Source of the DNA: Rhodobacter ferrooxidans | GTDB taxonomy: Bacteria; Pseudomonadota; Alphaproteobacteria; Rhodobacterales; Rhodobacteraceae | Reading direction: 5' to 3' | Assembly (NCBI RefSeq): GCF_000176015.1 | Contig: NZ_ACYY01000013.1 | Span: 46,153 to 110,152 of the forward strand | Length of the DNA: 64,000 nt | In this document: positions 34,851 through 44,787 of the stretch, in pieces | How positions within the stretch are numbered: position 1 is the stretch's first letter | Layout: each line of letters opens with the position of its first letter | The notes under the pieces: model-generated | Databases searched by the model: none | What the model was told of the DNA's origin: nothing | Seen by the model: only the letters and a program-made list of their open reading frames with translations | Program-made: the position numbers and the translations under genes

Positions 34851-37283
34851 ATGCAGATACCATCCAGCGCCGAGGTCGTGATCATCGGTGGCGGCGTGAT
34901 CGGTGCCTCGATTGCCTATCATCTGACGAAGATGGGCGTGCGCGACGTGCTGGTGCTGGAGCGGGACCGGCTGACCTCGGGCACCACATGGCATGCGGCG
35001 GGGCTGATCACCACCATGGGGGCCTCGGATACGCTGCACTGGATCACCAGCTACTCCCGCGATCTATATGCGCGGCTGGAGGCGGAAACCGGCGTTTCGA
35101 CGGGCTTCCAGCCGGTGGGTTATCTGCAACTGGCCGCCGACAAGGTGCGCCAGCAGGTGCAGCGGCGCGAGATGAATTTCGCCCGGCTGCGCGGTTGCGA
35201 CAAGCACGAGATCTCGCCGCGCGAGGCGCTGGAGCTGTTTCCCTTGCTGGAACCGCAGGGGCTGCTGTCGGCCCTCTATTCGCCACAGGATGGCCGCGCC
35301 AATCCGGTGGATGTGACGATGTCGCTGGTGGCGGGGGCGCGGCAGGGCGGGGCGCGGTTTGTCGAAGGGGTATCGGTGCAGGATTTCATTCTGCGCAATG
35401 GCCGAGTTGCCGGGGTGGAAACCAGCGCTGGGCCAGTGTTGGCCGATAGGGTGATCCTCGCCGCAGGCATGTGGTCGCGGCAGATCGCGGCGCGGGCCGG
35501 GGTGCCGCTGCCGCTGCAGGCCGCCGAGCATTACTATCTGTTGACCGAGCCGATTGCCGGGGTGCGCAAGACCCAGCCGATTGTCGAGGATGCGCAGGTC
35601 TATACCTATGTGCGCGAGGAAGGCGGCGGCTGGCTGTTCGGGCTGTTCGAGCCGCAGGGGGCGTGCTGGCGGCCCGACGGCATCCCGACCGACGCCAGTT
35701 TTGCCGACCTGCCGCCCGACTGGGACCGCCTGACCCCGTTTCTGGAGGCGGCGTTTCAGCGGTTTCCGGCGATGCAGACTGCGGGCATCAAGAAGCTGTT
35801 CTGCGGCCCGGAAAGCTTTACCCCCGATGTGGCGCCGCTGATCGGTGAAAGCCCGGAAGTGCCGGGGTTGTTCATTGCCACCGGCATGAATTCGCTGGGG
35901 ATTCTGTCGGCGGGCGGCATTGGCCATATCGTGGCCGAATGGGTGATATCGGGCAATCCGGGCCAGGATATCACCGCCCTCGACGTGGCCCGCACGCCCG
36001 TGCACGAGGCGAGCCGCAGCTTTCTTGAGGCGCGGATACCCGATGCCTTGGGTGATCTGTTCAACCATGCGTCCTTGCCGGATTTCGAACACCAGTCGGC
36101 CCGCAACATCCGCCTGTCGCCCCTGCACCGGCGGCTGGAAGCGGCGGGGGCGCGGTTTACCACGCTCAGCGGATGGGAGGTGCCGAAGTGGTTTTCCCCC
36201 GACCCTGCGCTGACCGACAAGGGCTGCGGTTTCGGCAGGCCGCGGTCGTTCGAGGTGGCGGCGGCCGAGCATCTGGCGGTGCGGCATGCGGCGGGGCTGT
36301 TCGACAAAAGCTTCATGGCGAAGTTCATCGTCGAAGGCGCGGATGCGCTGGCGGTGCTGAACCGGGTGAGCGCGGCGCGGATCACCAGTGACGGGCGCAA
36401 TGTCTATACCCAATGGCTGAAACCGAATGGCGGCATCGTGGCCGATCTGACGGTGACAGCCCTTGCCCGCAGCCGGTTTCTGCTGGTGGGCAGGGATGCG
36501 TCGCAGCGGTTCCTGCCGTCCTGGCTGGCGCGCCATACCCAACCGGGCGAGGCGTGCATCGTGCAGGATGTGACCTCGGCCTATGCCATCCTCAGCCTGC
36601 AAGGGCCGCAGTCGCGCGCCATTCTGCAACGGGTGGCTCGCTGCGATCTGACCGTGCCCTATCGCGGCAGTTTCCAGATCGAGGTTGGCCCGGTTCGGGT
36701 GCTGGGCATCCGCATCACCTATGCCGGCGAGTTGGGCTATGAATTGTATGTGCCGACCGAGATGGCCGAGGCGGCGTTCGAGGCGCTGACCGCGGCGATG
36801 GAGGCCGAAGGCGTGCCGGTTACGCTGTGCGGCTTGGTGGCGCTGAACAGCTTGCGGCTGGAAAAGGGCTATCGCGATTTCGGCGCCGATATCGACAACA
36901 CCGATACGCCGCTGCACGGCGGGCTGGGCTTTGCGGTCGATTTCACCAAGCCCGATTTCATTGGCCGCGACGCCCTGCTGGCGGCAAAGGAAAAGCCGCT
37001 GGACCGGCGACTGGTGCATGTGCTGCTGGATGACCCCGAGGTGCTGCTGTTCGGTGACGAGCCGCTTTTGCTGCGCAGCAATTTCTGCGGTCATGTGCGC
37101 TCCGGCGCCTATGGTCATGCGCTGGGCGCGGCAGTCGGGCTGGCGATGCTGGAGCTTCCGGGGGTCAACCGCGACCTGCTGGAGGCGGGCGGTTTCACCG
37201 TGCGCACGCTGCAAGGCGATGCCGCAGCGAAGCTGAGCCTGCAGCCGTTCTACGACCCCAAGGGATTGCGCATCCGCGTCTGA
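34851..37283 (+). CDS. FAD-dependent dehydrogenase with GcvT domain (dimethylglycine/sarcosine dehydrogenase family)
   Basis: The 810-residue protein has an N-terminal Rossmann FAD motif (IIGGGVIGAS, 11-20) and the covalent-flavin motif SGTTWHAAG with His48. The DAO fold runs to about residue 380. FAO/GcvT aminomethyltransferase domains follow (about 430-810; LQGPQSRAIL, GELGYELYVPTEMAEAAF, LEKGYRDFGADI). Such enzymes remove a methyl group from dimethylglycine or sarcosine and load it on tetrahydrofolate. The exact amine is open. AAGGGAG precedes the ATG. The gene ends one base before the convergent SDR gene. Confidence 0.88.
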   Translation: MQIPSSAEVVIIGGGVIGASIAYHLTKMGVRDVLVLERDRLTSGTTWHAAGLITTMGASDTLHWITSYSRDLYARLEAETGVSTGFQPVGYLQLAADKVRQQVQRREMNFARLRGCDKHEISPREALELFPLLEPQGLLSALYSPQDGRANPVDVTMSLVAGARQGGARFVEGVSVQDFILRNGRVAGVETSAGPVLADRVILAAGMWSRQIAARAGVPLPLQAAEHYYLLTEPIAGVRKTQPIVEDAQVYTYVREEGGGWLFGLFEPQGACWRPDGIPTDASFADLPPDWDRLTPFLEAAFQRFPAMQTAGIKKLFCGPESFTPDVAPLIGESPEVPGLFIATGMNSLGILSAGGIGHIVAEWVISGNPGQDITALDVARTPVHEASRSFLEARIPDALGDLFNHASLPDFEHQSARNIRLSPLHRRLEAAGARFTTLSGWEVPKWFSPDPALTDKGCGFGRPRSFEVAAAEHLAVRHAAGLFDKSFMAKFIVEGADALAVLNRVSAARITSDGRNVYTQWLKPNGGIVADLTVTALARSRFLLVGRDASQRFLPSWLARHTQPGEACIVQDVTSAYAILSLQGPQSRAILQRVARCDLTVPYRGSFQIEVGPVRVLGIRITYAGELGYELYVPTEMAEAAFEALTAAMEAEGVPVTLCGLVALNSLRLEKGYRDFGADIDNTDTPLHGGLGFAVDFTKPDFIGRDALLAAKEKPLDRRLVHVLLDDPEVLLFGDEPLLLRSNFCGHVRSGAYGHALGAAVGLAMLELPGVNRDLLEAGGFTVRTLQGDAAAKLSLQPFYDPKGLRIRV

Positions 37284-38060
37284 CTACCAGCCCGGCCTTG
37301 TGGACACCCCGCCATCCACCACCAGATTGACCCCGGTGATGAAACTCGCGGCGTCCGAGATCAGGAACAGCACGGCATCGGCCACGTCCTGCGGCCGGCC
37401 CAGCCGCCCCAGCGGAGCCGCCGCCTGCCAGCGCGCCACGCCCTCGGGCCAGTCGGCAGCCAACCGGGCGCGGTCGATCAGGCCGGGCGAGATGGCGTTG
37501 ACCCTTGTGCCCTGCGCCCCCAGTTCCTGCGCCGCTGCTTGCGTGGCCATGATCAGCGCGGCCTTCGACGTGGCATAATGGCTGTGCCCCGCCGCAGGCC
37601 GCATCCCTTCGATCGAGGCGATATTCACCACCGCGCCGCCACCGCCAAGCCCCCGCCGGTGCGCGGCAAAAGCCTGCATCAGCGCGAAGGGAGTCGCCAG
37701 ATTGGCCTGCAGCATCGAGCCGAAATCGGCCTCGCTCAGCGCATCGAACCCCGCCACCGGCTGGATGCCCGCTGCGTTCACCAAGGCATCCAGCGGGCCA
37801 GATGCAACCGCTTCGGCCACCAGTGTTGCCGCTGCGCCGGGCAGCGCCAGATCGGCCTGCAAAACGCTGCCTCGTCCACCCGCCACCGCTATACGCGCAA
37901 CCACCGCCTCTGCCGCCGCGCGACTGCGGTAGTAATGCACCAGCACTTCCGCCCCGGCCTCAGCCAGCCGCAGCGCAATTCCAGCGCCGATGCCGCCACT
38001 GCCGCCAGTCACCAGCACCCGACGCCCGGTCATGTCCAGCAGGTGCGCAACGGCGGTCAT
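37284..38060 (-). CDS. Short-chain dehydrogenase/reductase
   Basis: A 258-residue classical SDR: cofactor motif TGGSGGIG (about 19-26), NAAG (about 92), the catalytic Tyr-Lys in YATSK (about 163) and a Ser in NIASIEG. The C-terminal GVNLVVDGG is typical of the FabG-like group. The substrate is unknown. It is the last gene of an operon amidohydrolase-PNP-SDR with an ATGA overlap to PNP. This suggests a role in the metabolism of a purine-like or ribosyl compound, or only shared transcription. Confidence 0.88.
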   Translation of the reverse strand: MTAVAHLLDMTGRRVLVTGGSGGIGAGIALRLAEAGAEVLVHYYRSRAAAEAVVARIAVAGGRGSVLQADLALPGAAATLVAEAVASGPLDALVNAAGIQPVAGFDALSEADFGSMLQANLATPFALMQAFAAHRRGLGGGGAVVNIASIEGMRPAAGHSHYATSKAALIMATQAAAQELGAQGTRVNAISPGLIDRARLAADWPEGVARWQAAAPLGRLGRPQDVADAVLFLISDAASFITGVNLVVDGGVSTRPGW

Positions 38061-38878
38061 GGCTGCAACTCCGGCAGCAGGCCTTCCAGCAACTGCATCA
38101 TCACCCTACCCGCCACCGCGGCATGCGCCAGCACCTGCTCGATGGTATCGGGCTGCTGATCCGGCCCACCGGTCGCGGCGTTGGAAATCGCCGAAAGCCC
38201 CAGCACCGGCAGGCCGACATGCGCTGCGGCGATCACCTCCAGCACAGTGGACATGCCGACCGCATCCGCCCCAATGCTGCGGAAAAACCGCCGCTCGGCC
38301 GAGGTTTCCAGCGACGGCCCGGCCACCCCGGCATAGATACCCTCGTGCAGCCGCACCCCCCGCGCCTGCGCCACCGCCCGCAGTTGCGCCAGAAGGCCGG
38401 GGTCATAGGCCCGCGACAGATCGGGAAAGCGCACCCCGATGGCATCGTCATTCGGCCCGGTCAGCGGGTTGACGCCGGTGAAGTTCAGATGATCGGTGAT
38501 CGTCATCACCTCGCCCGGCGCGTAAGTGGGGTTCAGCGCCCCGGCGGCATTGGTCACGATCAGCCGCTTGGCCCCCAGCCGCGCCAGCAGATAGACCGCC
38601 AGCGCAATGTCCTGCGGCTGCCAGCCTTCGTAAAGATGCACCCGCCCCTGCATCAGCACCACATTGCGGCCGAAAAGCCGCCCGAACACCAGCCGCCCGG
38701 CATGGCCCGGGGCTGTGGAAACCGGAAAGCCCGCGATCTGCGCGTAGGGCAGCAGCACTGCGCCCTGCACCGCGTCCGCCAGCCCTCCCAACCCTGAGCC
38801 GAGGATCAGCGCGGTATCCACGGGGGGCAGCGCGGGCAGGCTGGAAAGGGCTGTCGCAAGGCGTTTGGCGGCGGTCAT
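38057..38878 (-). CDS. Purine nucleoside phosphorylase (trimeric type)
   Basis: This enzyme splits purine nucleosides with phosphate to base and ribose-1-phosphate. The 273-residue protein has GSGLGGLAD (phosphate site), GRVHLYEGW, VTNAAGALNP and GPSLETSAERR, which mark the trimeric PNP/MTAP group. The NAATGGPDQQ segment includes the base-binding Asn, suggesting 6-oxopurines. It follows the amidohydrolase by 12 bp and is coupled to the SDR gene. Together with a deaminase-like amidohydrolase, this points to purine salvage. Confidence 0.92.
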   Translation of the reverse strand: MTAAKRLATALSSLPALPPVDTALILGSGLGGLADAVQGAVLLPYAQIAGFPVSTAPGHAGRLVFGRLFGRNVVLMQGRVHLYEGWQPQDIALAVYLLARLGAKRLIVTNAAGALNPTYAPGEVMTITDHLNFTGVNPLTGPNDDAIGVRFPDLSRAYDPGLLAQLRAVAQARGVRLHEGIYAGVAGPSLETSAERRFFRSIGADAVGMSTVLEVIAAAHVGLPVLGLSAISNAATGGPDQQPDTIEQVLAHAAVAGRVMMQLLEGLLPELQP

Positions 38879-38890
38879 GCAGGCTCCGTC

Positions 38891-40195
38891 TCAGGCAATG
38901 GCTGCGGCAATGCGCGGCATCAGGGCACGCACCTCGGCGAGCGTAGCGAAAATATCCAGCCGGGTCAGCGCCCCATCGCGCACCACCTGCGCGCCGCCCA
39001 GAAACACATGGCGCACGTCGGATTTGGCAGTGGAATAGGCCAGATGCGTCACCGGGTCGAACAGCGGCACCGCATGTGGGCGGGTCACGTCGATCAGGAT
39101 CATGTCGGCAAACTTTCCAACCTCCAGGCTACCGATCCGGTCCTCTGCCGCCAGCGCCTTCGCCCCGGCGAGCGTTGCCATATGCAGCGCCTGCGCCTTG
39201 CCCACCGCATCGGCGCGGCTACTGGTGCCGCGGTGCAGCGTCGCCGCCAGCCGCAGCGCCAGCCAGGGGTCCAGATCATTGCCGCTGATCGCGCCATCGC
39301 TGCCCAAGGCCACCGTCACCCCCGCCGCCAGCAGATCGGGCACCCGCGCCACCCCCGACCCCAGCTTCAGGTTCGAAGCCGGGCAATGCGCCACCGTCAC
39401 TCCGCGCCAGGCCAGAATGGCAATCTCGGCATCGTCCAGATGCACCGCATGGGCCAGCACGGTTCGGCTGTCGAGCAAGCCCAAGGCATCCATGTGACGA
39501 ATGATCGAGCGGCCATAGCGGGCATTGACCGTGGCCTGCTCGGCCTGAGTTTCGGCGGCGTGGGTCGAGAAAAACCCGCCATACCGGTCGGTCAACGCCT
39601 TGGCGGCCATCAGGGTTTCGGGGCCGCAAGTATAGGTGCCATGCGGCAGCACGCCGGGAAAGACATCCTCGGCACTGGCGTATTCTTCAAAGAACGCCTC
39701 GGCCTGCCGCAACCGCGCAGGCCCGGTCAGCCCGTCCACCCCCGGCCCGTCGATGAAAATCCCACCCGTGGCCACCCGCAGCCCCACTGCGCGGGCCGCC
39801 GCCACCACCGGGCCCGGATACCAGAACATGTCCATCACCGTGGTCACCCCGGCCAGCAGCATCTCGGCAAAGCCCAGCGTGCTGCCAAGACGCGCGGTTT
39901 CCGGCGTCAGGATCGCCGCCTCGGCCTGCCAGACCTTCTGCAGCCACGCCTCCAGCGGCAGATCCTCGACCAGCCCGCGAAACAGGCTGTCGCCGGCATG
40001 GCAATGAGCGTTGATCAGGCCGGGCATCAGGATCATGCCCTTGGCGTCGATCTGCCGCCGGGCAGTCGGGGCGTCGGCACTGTCACCGATCCAGCCGATC
40101 CGGCCCGCTTTCACCGCCAGCGCGCCGTCCCGGATTACCCGGCCCTGCGCATCGGCGGTGACCACGCAGGCGTTGGTTATGCAAAGATCATTCAT
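38891..40195 (-). CDS. Amidohydrolase, TRZ/ATZ deaminase family
   Basis: A 434-residue metal-dependent hydrolase with the metal ligands NAHCHAGD (about 62-69), HAAET, HAVHLDD and GSDGA in the usual order. The family includes S-adenosylhomocysteine, guanine and s-triazine deaminases and SsnA; the substrate is not readable. First gene of an operon with PNP and SDR, so deamination of a purine or its nucleoside is a fair guess. I take the ATG at 40195; a GTG two codons upstream (40201) is possible. The 96 bp to the divergent cupin gene hold both promoters. Confidence 0.87.
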   Translation of the reverse strand: MNDLCITNACVVTADAQGRVIRDGALAVKAGRIGWIGDSADAPTARRQIDAKGMILMPGLINAHCHAGDSLFRGLVEDLPLEAWLQKVWQAEAAILTPETARLGSTLGFAEMLLAGVTTVMDMFWYPGPVVAAARAVGLRVATGGIFIDGPGVDGLTGPARLRQAEAFFEEYASAEDVFPGVLPHGTYTCGPETLMAAKALTDRYGGFFSTHAAETQAEQATVNARYGRSIIRHMDALGLLDSRTVLAHAVHLDDAEIAILAWRGVTVAHCPASNLKLGSGVARVPDLLAAGVTVALGSDGAISGNDLDPWLALRLAATLHRGTSSRADAVGKAQALHMATLAGAKALAAEDRIGSLEVGKFADMILIDVTRPHAVPLFDPVTHLAYSTAKSDVRHVFLGGAQVVRDGALTRLDIFATLAEVRALMPRIAAAIA

Positions 40196-40297
40196 CGGCA
40201 CATTCCCCGGCGGTCCGTTTCAATCTGTGCCGCGACCGGCGCGGTTTGACAACCACCCCTTGCCCCCCTAGCCTTTGCCCACCCGAAGGAACCTGTC

Positions 40298-40657
40298 ATG
40301 CCCACCGTCCTGCCCGCCCCGGATGAATTCTGGACCGCCGAGCGGTGCTTCATCACCGAATTGCACAACGCGCCGCAATCGCCGGAAGCCTCGCTGGCCC
40401 GGGCGCGGGTTGAACCCGGCGTCACCACCCAGTTGCACAGCCTGACCGGCGTGACCGAGGTTTATATCGTGCAGCAGGGCAGCGGCCTGCTGGAAATCGC
40501 CGGCGCACGCCTGCGCCTGCACACGGGCGACCGGGCGATCATTCCGCCCGGCACGCCGCAGCGCATCCATAACGACGGCGCAGAGGAGCTGGTGTTCCTT
40601 TGCCTCTGCACCCCGCGTTTTGTGCCGGCGGCCTATGTTGATCTGGAAAGCAGCTAG
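40298..40657 (+). CDS. Small cupin-domain protein
   Basis: A 119-residue single-cupin protein. Motif 1 ([17 protein letters not shown], about 46-62) and motif 2 ([16 protein letters not shown], about 79-94) give His and Glu residues for one metal. Such proteins may be small dioxygenases, isomerases or binding proteins; nothing allows a choice. It stands alone, divergent from the amidohydrolase operon, and its end overlaps convergent ubiG by 4 bp. Confidence 0.83.
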   Translation: MPTVLPAPDEFWTAERCFITELHNAPQSPEASLARARVEPGVTTQLHSLTGVTEVYIVQQGSGLLEIAGARLRLHTGDRAIIPPGTPQRIHNDGAEELVFLCLCTPRFVPAAYVDLESS

Positions 40658-41397
40658 CCCCGTTTCACGCTGGCGGTGACGTAGTTCACCGACAGATCGC
40701 GCGGCGACAGGCTCCAGCTCCAGGTCACCGGGTTGAACACCATGCCCTTGCGATCGACCGGATCAAGCCCGGCACGGCGGATCAGATCCTGAAGCTCGTC
40801 CGGCGTGATGAACTTGCGCCAGTCATGCGTGCCCTTGGGCAGCCAACCCATCACCCATTCGGCGCCAACGATGGCCATGGCAAAGCTTTTCGGATTGCGG
40901 TTCAGGGTGGAACACAGCATCAGCCCGCCGGTTTTCAGCAACGCCTGACAGGCGGTCAGATAGGCCAGCGGGTCAGAGACATGCTCGACCACTTCCATGT
41001 TCAGCACCACATCGAACTGCTCGCCCGCCGCCGCCAAGGCCTCGGCGGTGGTGTTGCGATAGTCGATGTCCAGCCCCATCTGTTCGGCATGCAGTTGCGC
41101 CACCGGGATGTTGCGCGGGGCGGCATCGGCACCGACCACGGTGGCCCCCAGCCGCGCCATCGGTTCCGACAGCAAGCCGCCGCCGCAACCGATATCCAGG
41201 ATGCGCAGCCCGGCAAAGGGCTGGTGCGCCGTCAGGTCGCGGTCGAACTCGGCGGCGATCTGGCTGGTGATATAATCCAGCCGGACCGGATTCATCTGGT
41301 GCAGCGGCTTGAACTTGCCATGCGGGTTCCACCATTCGGCGGCCATCGCCTCGAACTTGGCAACTTCGGCGGGGTCGATCGTGGTAGCTTCTGTCAT
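40654..41397 (-). CDS. ubiG: Ubiquinone biosynthesis O-methyltransferase UbiG
   Basis: UbiG does both O-methylations in ubiquinone synthesis. The 247-residue protein has the SAM motif [19 protein letters not shown] (about 68-86), NMEVVEHV and the family segment [14 protein letters not shown]. The opening [19 protein letters not shown] is diagnostic. The ATG at 41397 has AAGGA upstream; the frame stays open to 41466 but the extra residues do not look like UbiG. Divergent from the proline iminopeptidase gene with only 60 bp between. Confidence 0.95.
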   Translation of the reverse strand: MTEATTIDPAEVAKFEAMAAEWWNPHGKFKPLHQMNPVRLDYITSQIAAEFDRDLTAHQPFAGLRILDIGCGGGLLSEPMARLGATVVGADAAPRNIPVAQLHAEQMGLDIDYRNTTAEALAAAGEQFDVVLNMEVVEHVSDPLAYLTACQALLKTGGLMLCSTLNRNPKSFAMAIVGAEWVMGWLPKGTHDWRKFITPDELQDLIRRAGLDPVDRKGMVFNPVTWSWSLSPRDLSVNYVTASVKRG

Positions 41398-41457
41398 GGC
41401 GAAGTCCTTGCGGTTTGGCGCGGTGTGGCGCAGTCTTTCTACGCTATATAGGTGAAC

Positions 41458-42423
41458 ATGGACCACAGATCAGGCCAAAAGAGCGCAGGTGGGCTTTACC
41501 CGATGATCGAGCCGTTCGATCAGCGGGTGATCGACATGGGCGACGGCCACCGCATCTATGTCGAGCAATGCGGCAATCCGCAAGGTGTGCCGGTGCTGGT
41601 GCTGCATGGCGGGCCGGGCGGTGGCTGTAGCCCGGCGATGCGGCGGTATTTCGATCCGGGCATCTATCGCGTGGTGCTGTTCGATCAGCGCGGTTGCGGG
41701 CGGTCGCGGCCAACGGCCTCGGTGATCTCCAACACCACCTGGCATCTGGTGGCCGATATCGAGGTGATCCGCGCGGCGCTGGGCATCGACCGTTTCATCC
41801 TGTTCGGCGGCAGTTGGGGCGCCACCTTGGCGCTGATCTATGCCATCAGCCACCCCGACCGCGTGCGGCATCTGGTGCTGCGCGGCGTGTTCCTGATGAC
41901 GCAGGCCGAGCTGGACTGGTTTTATGGCGGTGGGGCGGGGGCGTTTTACCCCGACCTCTGGGCGAAGTTTCTGGCGCCCATCCCCGAGGCCGAGCGCGGC
42001 GATCTGATCGGCGCCTATCACCGGCGGCTGTTTTCCGGCGAACCGGCGCAAGAGGTGCGGCTGGGCCGGGTCTGGGCCAATTGGGAAAACGCGCTGGCCT
42101 CGGTGCACAGCGACGGACCGGTGGGCGAAAGCCCCGGTGAATATGCCCGCGCCTTCGCCCGGCTGGAGAATCACTATTTCAAGCACAGCGGCTTTCTGGA
42201 CAGCGATGGCTGGATATTGCAGCAGCGCCCAAAGATCGAACATCTGCCGGCGGTGATCGTGCAAGGGCGGCTGGACATGATCTGCCCGCCGGTCTCGGCC
42301 TGGAAACTGGCAGACGGTTGGAAGAATGCCGATCTGCGGTTGGTGCCGATGGCGGGGCACGCGCTGTCGGAACCCGGCATTTCCGCCGAACTGGTGCGGG
42401 TGATGGACGGGCTGCGGGGCTGA
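41458..42423 (+). CDS. pip: Proline iminopeptidase
   Basis: This enzyme cuts N-terminal proline from peptides. The 321-residue alpha/beta hydrolase has the oxyanion segment [19 protein letters not shown] and the nucleophile Ser in [10 protein letters not shown]. The Asp is in GRLDMICP and the His in AGHALSEPG. The N-terminal [10 protein letters not shown] is the family signature. ATG 41458 with AGGTGA before it is preferred over the GTG at 41452. The following rimP leader starts some 35 bp past the stop. Confidence 0.94.
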   Translation: MDHRSGQKSAGGLYPMIEPFDQRVIDMGDGHRIYVEQCGNPQGVPVLVLHGGPGGGCSPAMRRYFDPGIYRVVLFDQRGCGRSRPTASVISNTTWHLVADIEVIRAALGIDRFILFGGSWGATLALIYAISHPDRVRHLVLRGVFLMTQAELDWFYGGGAGAFYPDLWAKFLAPIPEAERGDLIGAYHRRLFSGEPAQEVRLGRVWANWENALASVHSDGPVGESPGEYARAFARLENHYFKHSGFLDSDGWILQQRPKIEHLPAVIVQGRLDMICPPVSAWKLADGWKNADLRLVPMAGHALSEPGISAELVRVMDGLRG

Positions 42424-42459
42424 ATAGCGGCCTTGCATCGCCACCCCGATGCGCCTATA

Positions 42460-42540
42460 TGACTTTCAACAGCGGTTTCGAGGTCCACACTCGAAGCTAC
42501 CGAACGTCACGAGCGGGCCTGTTGGCTCGCTTTTTTGTTT
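42460..42540 (+). promoter_or_regulatory. Structured rimP leader with internal terminator
   Basis: Just before rimP are two hairpins. TTCGAG (42477-42482) pairs with CTCGAA (42490-42495). CGAGC (42510-42514) pairs with GCTCG (42525-42529), followed by C and six T. The second is an intrinsic terminator 20 bp ahead of the rimP start, so it must be read through or regulated. The layout recalls the rimP-leader motif of alphaproteobacteria; TATATG at 42456-42461 could be its -10 box. Confidence 0.6.
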
Positions 42541-42550
42541 TTGGGAACCC

Positions 42551-43150
42551 ATGTCCGATCTGATCGCCAAAACCGCCATCGACCGCCGTCTGGCCGAGAT
42601 TGTCACCCCCGCCATCGAAGGGCTGGGGTTTGAGCTGGTGCGCATCCGGCTGATGGGCGGCAAGGTCCGCACCCTGCAGATCATGGCCGAACGCCCGGAT
42701 GGCGGCATTGTGGTCGATGAATGTGCCGCAATCTCTACCGCCGTGTCGGCGATTCTGGATGTCGAAGACCCGGTGGAGGAAAACTATATTCTGGAGGTGT
42801 CCAGCCCCGGCATCGACCGGCCGCTGACCCGGCTGAAGGATTTTGATACCTGGCAGGGCTACGAGGCGCGGATCGAGACCACCGAACTGATCGACGGTCG
42901 CCGCCGCTTCAAGGGCGAGTTGCGCGGGATTCAGGGCGACGAGGTGCTGATCGAGATCGAGGAAGGCATCATCGGCCTGCAGTTCGACTGGCTGTCCGAC
43001 GCCAAGCTGGTGCTGACCGACGAGCTGATTGCCGAGATGCTGCGCCAGCGCAAGGCCAGCGGCGTGGTCGATGAAGACGAATTTGACGAGATCGAAACAT
43101 CCGAGGGTGACGAGGCCGACGAGGCCGAAACCCCCGATACCAAACACTGA
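42551..43150 (+). CDS. rimP: Ribosome maturation factor RimP
   Basis: RimP helps mature the 30S subunit. The 199-residue protein shows the typical [28 protein letters not shown] and [18 protein letters not shown] segments, then an acidic tail ([20 protein letters not shown]). The ATG at 42551 follows the leader terminator. It is the first gene of rimP-nusA-ylxR-infB, an order kept widely in bacteria. Confidence 0.96.
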   Translation: MSDLIAKTAIDRRLAEIVTPAIEGLGFELVRIRLMGGKVRTLQIMAERPDGGIVVDECAAISTAVSAILDVEDPVEENYILEVSSPGIDRPLTRLKDFDTWQGYEARIETTELIDGRRRFKGELRGIQGDEVLIEIEEGIIGLQFDWLSDAKLVLTDELIAEMLRQRKASGVVDEDEFDEIETSEGDEADEAETPDTKH

Positions 43151-43165
43151 CCGGGAGGACTGACC

Positions 43166-44767
43166 ATGGCGATTACCTCTGCCAACCAGCTTGAACTGCT
43201 GCAAACCGCCGAAGCGGTGGCGCGCGAAAAGATGATCGACCCCGATCTGGTGATCCAGGCGATGGAAGAAAGCCTCGCCCGTGCCGCCAAGTCGCGTTAC
43301 GGCGCCGAGCTGGACATCCGGGTGAAGATCGACCGCAAGACCGGCCGCGCCACCTTTGCCCGCATCCGCACCGTGGTGGAGGATGAGGCGCTGGAAAATC
43401 ACCATGCGCAACTGACGCTGAAGCAGGCCGTGGCGATCAAGCCGGACGCAGTGGTTGGTGACGAGGTGATCGACGAGGTTCCGCCGGTCGATCTGGGCCG
43501 CATCGCCGCGCAATCGGCCAAGCAGGTGATCCTGCAGAAGGTGCGCGAAGCCGAGCGTGACCGCCAGTTCGAGGAATTCAAGGACCGCAAGGGCAGCATC
43601 ATCAACGGTGTGGTCAAGCGTGAGGAATACGGCAACATCATCGTCGATATCGGCCGGGGCGAAGCGATCCTGCGCCGCAACGAGAAGATCGGCCGCGAAA
43701 GCTATCGCCCGAACGACCGGATTCGCGCCTATATCAAGGACGTGCGCCGCGAGGCCCGTGGGCCGCAGGTGTTCCTGTCGCGCACCGACCCGCAATTCAT
43801 GGCGGAACTGTTCAAGATGGAAGTGCCGGAAATCTATGATGGCATCATCGAGATCAAGGCCGTGGCGCGTGACCCCGGTTCGCGTGCCAAGATCGCGGTG
43901 ATTTCCTATGACAACTCGATTGACCCGGTGGGTGCCTGCGTCGGTATGCGCGGCAGCCGCGTGCAGGCCGTGGTCAACGAGTTGCAGGGCGAGAAGATCG
44001 ACATCATTCCGTGGAATCAGGATCAGGCGACCTTCCTGGTGAACGCGCTGCAACCGGCCGAGGTTTCCAAGGTCGTGATCGACGAGGAAGCCGGCAAGAT
44101 CGTGGTCGTGGTGCCGGACGAGCAGCTTTCGCTCGCCATCGGGCGGCGCGGCCAGAACGTGCGGCTGGCCAGCCAGCTTACGGCGCTGGACATCGACATC
44201 GTCACGGAAACCGACGATTCCGCCCGCCGTCAGGCCGAGTTCACCGAACGCACCAAGCTGTTCATGGACACGCTGGATATCGACGAGATGATGGCGCAAC
44301 TTCTGGTGTCGGAAGGCTTCACCAATCTGGAAGAAGTGGCCTATGTCGATCTGGACGAGTTGCTGTCGATCGACGGCTTCGACGAGGCGACCGCTGGCGA
44401 GTTGCAGGCACGTGCCCGCGACAATCTGGAAGCTGCCAACATCAAGGCGATGGAAAATGCCCGCGCCCTGGGGGTTGAGGACAGTCTGGTGAACTTCGAA
44501 GGCCTGACGCCGCAAATGCTGGAAGCACTTGCCAAGGACGGCATCAAGACGCTGGAAGATTTTGCCACCTGCGCCGACTGGGAACTGGCCGGCGGCTGGA
44601 CCACGGTCAACGGCGCGCGGGTCAAGGATCAGGGCGTTCTGGAAGAATTTGACGTGTCTCTGGAAGAGGCGCAGCATCTGGTGATGACGGCGCGGGTGAT
44701 GCTGGGCTGGGTTGACCCCGCCGAATTGCTGCCCGCCGCCGAAGACGACGAGGAGGCCGAGGCCTGA
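43166..44767 (+). CDS. nusA: Transcription termination/antitermination factor NusA
   Basis: NusA binds RNA polymerase and nascent RNA. The 533-residue protein contains the N-terminal polymerase-binding domain (1-130) and an S1 domain (about 135-200, [17 protein letters not shown]). Two KH domains follow (about 230-345, including [14 protein letters not shown] and [14 protein letters not shown]), then C-terminal acidic repeats (about 360-520). Spacing of 15 bp from rimP with GGGAGG ahead of the ATG. Full length and normal. Confidence 0.97.
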   Translation: MAITSANQLELLQTAEAVAREKMIDPDLVIQAMEESLARAAKSRYGAELDIRVKIDRKTGRATFARIRTVVEDEALENHHAQLTLKQAVAIKPDAVVGDEVIDEVPPVDLGRIAAQSAKQVILQKVREAERDRQFEEFKDRKGSIINGVVKREEYGNIIVDIGRGEAILRRNEKIGRESYRPNDRIRAYIKDVRREARGPQVFLSRTDPQFMAELFKMEVPEIYDGIIEIKAVARDPGSRAKIAVISYDNSIDPVGACVGMRGSRVQAVVNELQGEKIDIIPWNQDQATFLVNALQPAEVSKVVIDEEAGKIVVVVPDEQLSLAIGRRGQNVRLASQLTALDIDIVTETDDSARRQAEFTERTKLFMDTLDIDEMMAQLLVSEGFTNLEEVAYVDLDELLSIDGFDEATAGELQARARDNLEAANIKAMENARALGVEDSLVNFEGLTPQMLEALAKDGIKTLEDFATCADWELAGGWTTVNGARVKDQGVLEEFDVSLEEAQHLVMTARVMLGWVDPAELLPAAEDDEEAEA

Positions 44768-44787
44768 AACCGGCCTCGGGTAAACCC

